From positions 1 through 23,870 of the forward strand of contig UQXA01000034.1 in NCBI GenBank assembly GCA_900544865.1: 23,870 nt of DNA, in the 5' to 3' direction. The notes under the pieces are model-generated. The model searched no databases. It was not told the DNA's origin and saw nothing but the letters and a program-made list of their open reading frames with translations. Position numbers and translations under genes: made by a program. The stretch's first letter is position 1, and every line of letters begins with the position of its first letter. The DNA is from an uncultured Collinsella sp. GTDB taxonomy: Bacteria > Actinomycetota > Coriobacteriia > Coriobacteriales > Coriobacteriaceae. Shown piece after piece: positions 22,557-23,870 of this stretch.

Positions 22557-23003
22557 ATGAAGCAAATCGATACGGCCCAGCTCGACATCACCGCCTGTCA
22601 GGCTCAAGCTGCCGAATATCACGCCCGTGGCTTTAACTGCGCCCAGGCCGTCGCCTGCACGCTCGCGCCCGCCGTCGGGCTCGACCCCCAGACCGCCTTT
22701 ACCCTCACCGAGGGCTTTGGCGCCGGCATGGGTGGCATGACCGAGACCTGCGGCGCCATCTCGGGCGCTGTTGTCATCATGGGCTTTGTAATGAGCGACG
22801 GCATGGAAAACCCCAAGACCAAGGGCCAGACCTACAAGCTGTCGTGCGAAATAGCCAAGCGTTTTGGCGAGAAGAACACGACGACCGTCTGCGGCACGCT
22901 CAAGGGCATCGGATCGGACAAGGGTCCGCTCCGCAGCTGCCCCGGCTGCATCGACGATGCCGTCGAGATCGCCTGTGATGTGCTAAAGCAGCTCGCCGAG
23001 TAA
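22557..23003 (+). CDS. C_GCAxxG_C_C family protein (putative redox protein)
   Basis: A 148-residue protein with nine cysteines. The family pattern is visible: NCAQAV (C28), GFGAGMGGMTETCGAISGA (C65, the CGAxxG core), SCEIAKRF (C97), VCGTLKG (C112), then a CPGC pair (C128, C131) and C140. Function of the family is not established; the cysteines suggest metal or redox chemistry, and members often lie beside redox genes. I place the start at the ATG at 22557, which has AAGGAG six bases before; the frame is open back to 22413 but lacks a ribosome site there. It is divergent from metY and ends 69 bases before the end of the convergent yigZ gene. No signal peptide, so cytoplasmic. Confidence 0.88.
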   Translation: MKQIDTAQLDITACQAQAAEYHARGFNCAQAVACTLAPAVGLDPQTAFTLTEGFGAGMGGMTETCGAISGAVVIMGFVMSDGMENPKTKGQTYKLSCEIAKRFGEKNTTTVCGTLKGIGSDKGPLRSCPGCIDDAVEIACDVLKQLAE

Positions 23004-23016
23004 ACGGCAGCAACAG

Positions 23017-23068
23017 AAAAACGACGGCCGGCGCGCTTGGGATCCATCCAAAAGCACGCCGGCCGTCG
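23017..23068 (-). terminator. Rho-independent terminator of yigZ
   Basis: A 12-bp stem, CGACGGCCGGCG/CGCCGGCCGTCG (23022-23033 with 23057-23068), extended by further pairs past a mismatch, is followed on the minus strand by TTTTT (23017-23021). It lies between two convergent genes and could also stop the plus-strand transcript, though that side has no U-run. Confidence 0.8.
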
Positions 23069-23071
23069 CCG

Positions 23072-23710
23072 TTAGAACTCCGCAAACTCGGGAGCGCCGA
23101 CCTCAATCTCCTCGCGGCCCGCCATAAGCTCGCGCATCTTAGCGCAAAACGTCTCCTGCTCCCCCGTCTTAAACACCAAATGAATCGTCACGGCATCCGC
23201 GTAATCGGTATCCGAAACCTTGGCATCCGAATCCTGCGCCAAACGAAGCACCTGCTCGTACTGCGGATAGGCCACATGCACGTCAACCGGCACGACGCTC
23301 GTCATCTCGACGATCTGCCCAGCCTCTCGAGCAGCTGCCACCGCCGCCTGCGTCACCGCGGTATAGGCGCGCACCAATCCACCAGGCCCCAACAGCGTGC
23401 CACCAAAATAGCGCGTCACTACGCAGCAAACATTTTTGAGCTCTGCGCCGCGCAGCACCTCGAGCGTCGGCATACCGCTCGTGCGGCTCGGCTCACCATC
23501 ATCGCTCTGGCGCTCGCGTCCATCGACTAAAATCCACGCGGGAACATTGTGCCGAGCGTCGTAATGACGCTTGCGGACCATCTCAATAAAGGCATTCGCC
23601 TCATCCTCGGACTCAATATGGACCAGCTGGGCAATAAACCGGCTCTTACGGTCCACAAACTCGCCCGAAACCTCAATATTCGATTGCAGAGTTAAATAGC
23701 TGTCCAACAA
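23072..23710 (-). CDS. yigZ: YigZ/IMPACT family protein
   Basis: About 212 residues. The N-terminal UPF0029 domain shows the family marks KSRFIAQLVHIESEDEA, ARHNVPAWIL, DDGEPSRTSGMP and VVTRYFGGTLLGPGGLVRAYT; the C-terminal part (about 135-205) is a ferredoxin-like DUF1949 domain. The family is related to eukaryotic IMPACT, a regulator of Gcn2; the bacterial role is not settled, with links to translation and peptide handling proposed. There is no ATG near the start: two TTG codons in a row (23708-23710 and 23705-23707) follow GAGGGG, and the second has the better spacing. It is convergent with the C_GCAxxG_C_C gene. Confidence 0.9.
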   Translation of the reverse strand: MLDSYLTLQSNIEVSGEFVDRKSRFIAQLVHIESEDEANAFIEMVRKRHYDARHNVPAWILVDGRERQSDDGEPSRTSGMPTLEVLRGAELKNVCCVVTRYFGGTLLGPGGLVRAYTAVTQAAVAAAREAGQIVEMTSVVPVDVHVAYPQYEQVLRLAQDSDAKVSDTDYADAVTIHLVFKTGEQETFCAKMRELMAGREEIEVGAPEFAEF

Positions 23711-23845
23711 AGCCCCTCAACAACAAGCAAAGCAACAAACAGCCTCAATAATACGGCAAAGACAGCACCGTTGACCTCGCCAACAAGAACGGAAACGCCA
23801 ATGATACCGTCACCAACAGACACTATGACCCAATCCGAGGGCACT

Positions 23846-23870
23846 AAAAAGATAGGAGCCCCCGCTCGTG
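23846..23870 (-). terminator. Half of a terminator cut by the window edge
   Basis: AAAAA at 23846-23850 followed by AGGAGCCCCCGC then TCGTG looks like the 3' arm plus U-run, read on the minus strand, of a terminator for a leftward gene beyond the window. The other arm is not in view. Bases 23711-23845 hold no recognisable gene. Confidence 0.4.

Noticed and set aside
23711..23845. Protein-like plus-strand stretch near the right edge (NGNANDTVTNRHYDP)
   Set aside because: An open run of about 27 codons between two stops with no start codon or ribosome site; too short to call a gene or a pseudogene without a homologue.

Overview
The window is high-GC DNA whose genes nearly all sit on the minus strand; only the CLC transporter, the lipid-kinase gene and the small C_GCAxxG_C_C gene are on the plus strand. 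Protein content and style (selenium genes, double-cubane/2-hydroxyacyl-CoA dehydratase proteins, molybdate uptake, no respiratory genes) suggest an anaerobic gut actinobacterium of the Coriobacteriia, most likely Collinsella or a close relative. That is recognition from the sequence, not a database result.

Layout. 1-453: tRNA-Gly(TCC) and tRNA-Pro(TGG) on the minus strand with a clear promoter and two terminators. 454-1812: BrnQ-type branched-chain amino acid carrier. 1880-9769: one long leftward gene series that I read as an operon. In transcription order it holds two tandem double-cubane/HgdB-like iron-sulfur proteins, their ATP-dependent activator, a GT4 glycosyltransferase, SelD, YedF, a DUF3343 protein and a cysteine-desulfurase-like enzyme, closed by a strong terminator at 1836-1865. 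9770-10213: a 440-base leader with a perfect 22-bp palindrome, a possible 22-codon ORF and hairpins. 10214-13674: modA-modB-modC molybdate ABC transporter, with an unusual ModB carrying a long extracytoplasmic N-terminal domain. 13877-15629: moeA-mogA, molybdenum cofactor synthesis. 15840-18311: a CLC anion transporter with fluoride-exporter-like features and a diacylglycerol-kinase family protein. 18397-23710: an ArfB-like release factor, xanthine phosphoribosyltransferase, an MFS exporter, O-acetylhomoserine sulfhydrylase, a C_GCAxxG_C_C protein and a YigZ/IMPACT protein.

How the genes fit together. SelD is itself a selenoprotein: its active-site codon is an in-frame TGA at residue 17, followed by a stem-loop with a GGUCC apex at the right distance to be a bacterial SECIS. 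The start codon of SelD lies inside the last codons of the glycosyltransferase. YedF, DUF3343 and the desulfurase-like enzyme follow, the set known from selenium-dependent molybdenum hydroxylase neighbourhoods; molybdate uptake and cofactor genes lie just upstream on the same strand. No molybdenum hydroxylase and no selA/selB/selC lie in the window. The most original combination is that selenium handling and a sugar transferase share an operon with two ATP-driven double-cubane-type reductases. After each of those reductase genes sits a copy of a ~105-nt palindromic element whose arms differ between copies yet still pair.
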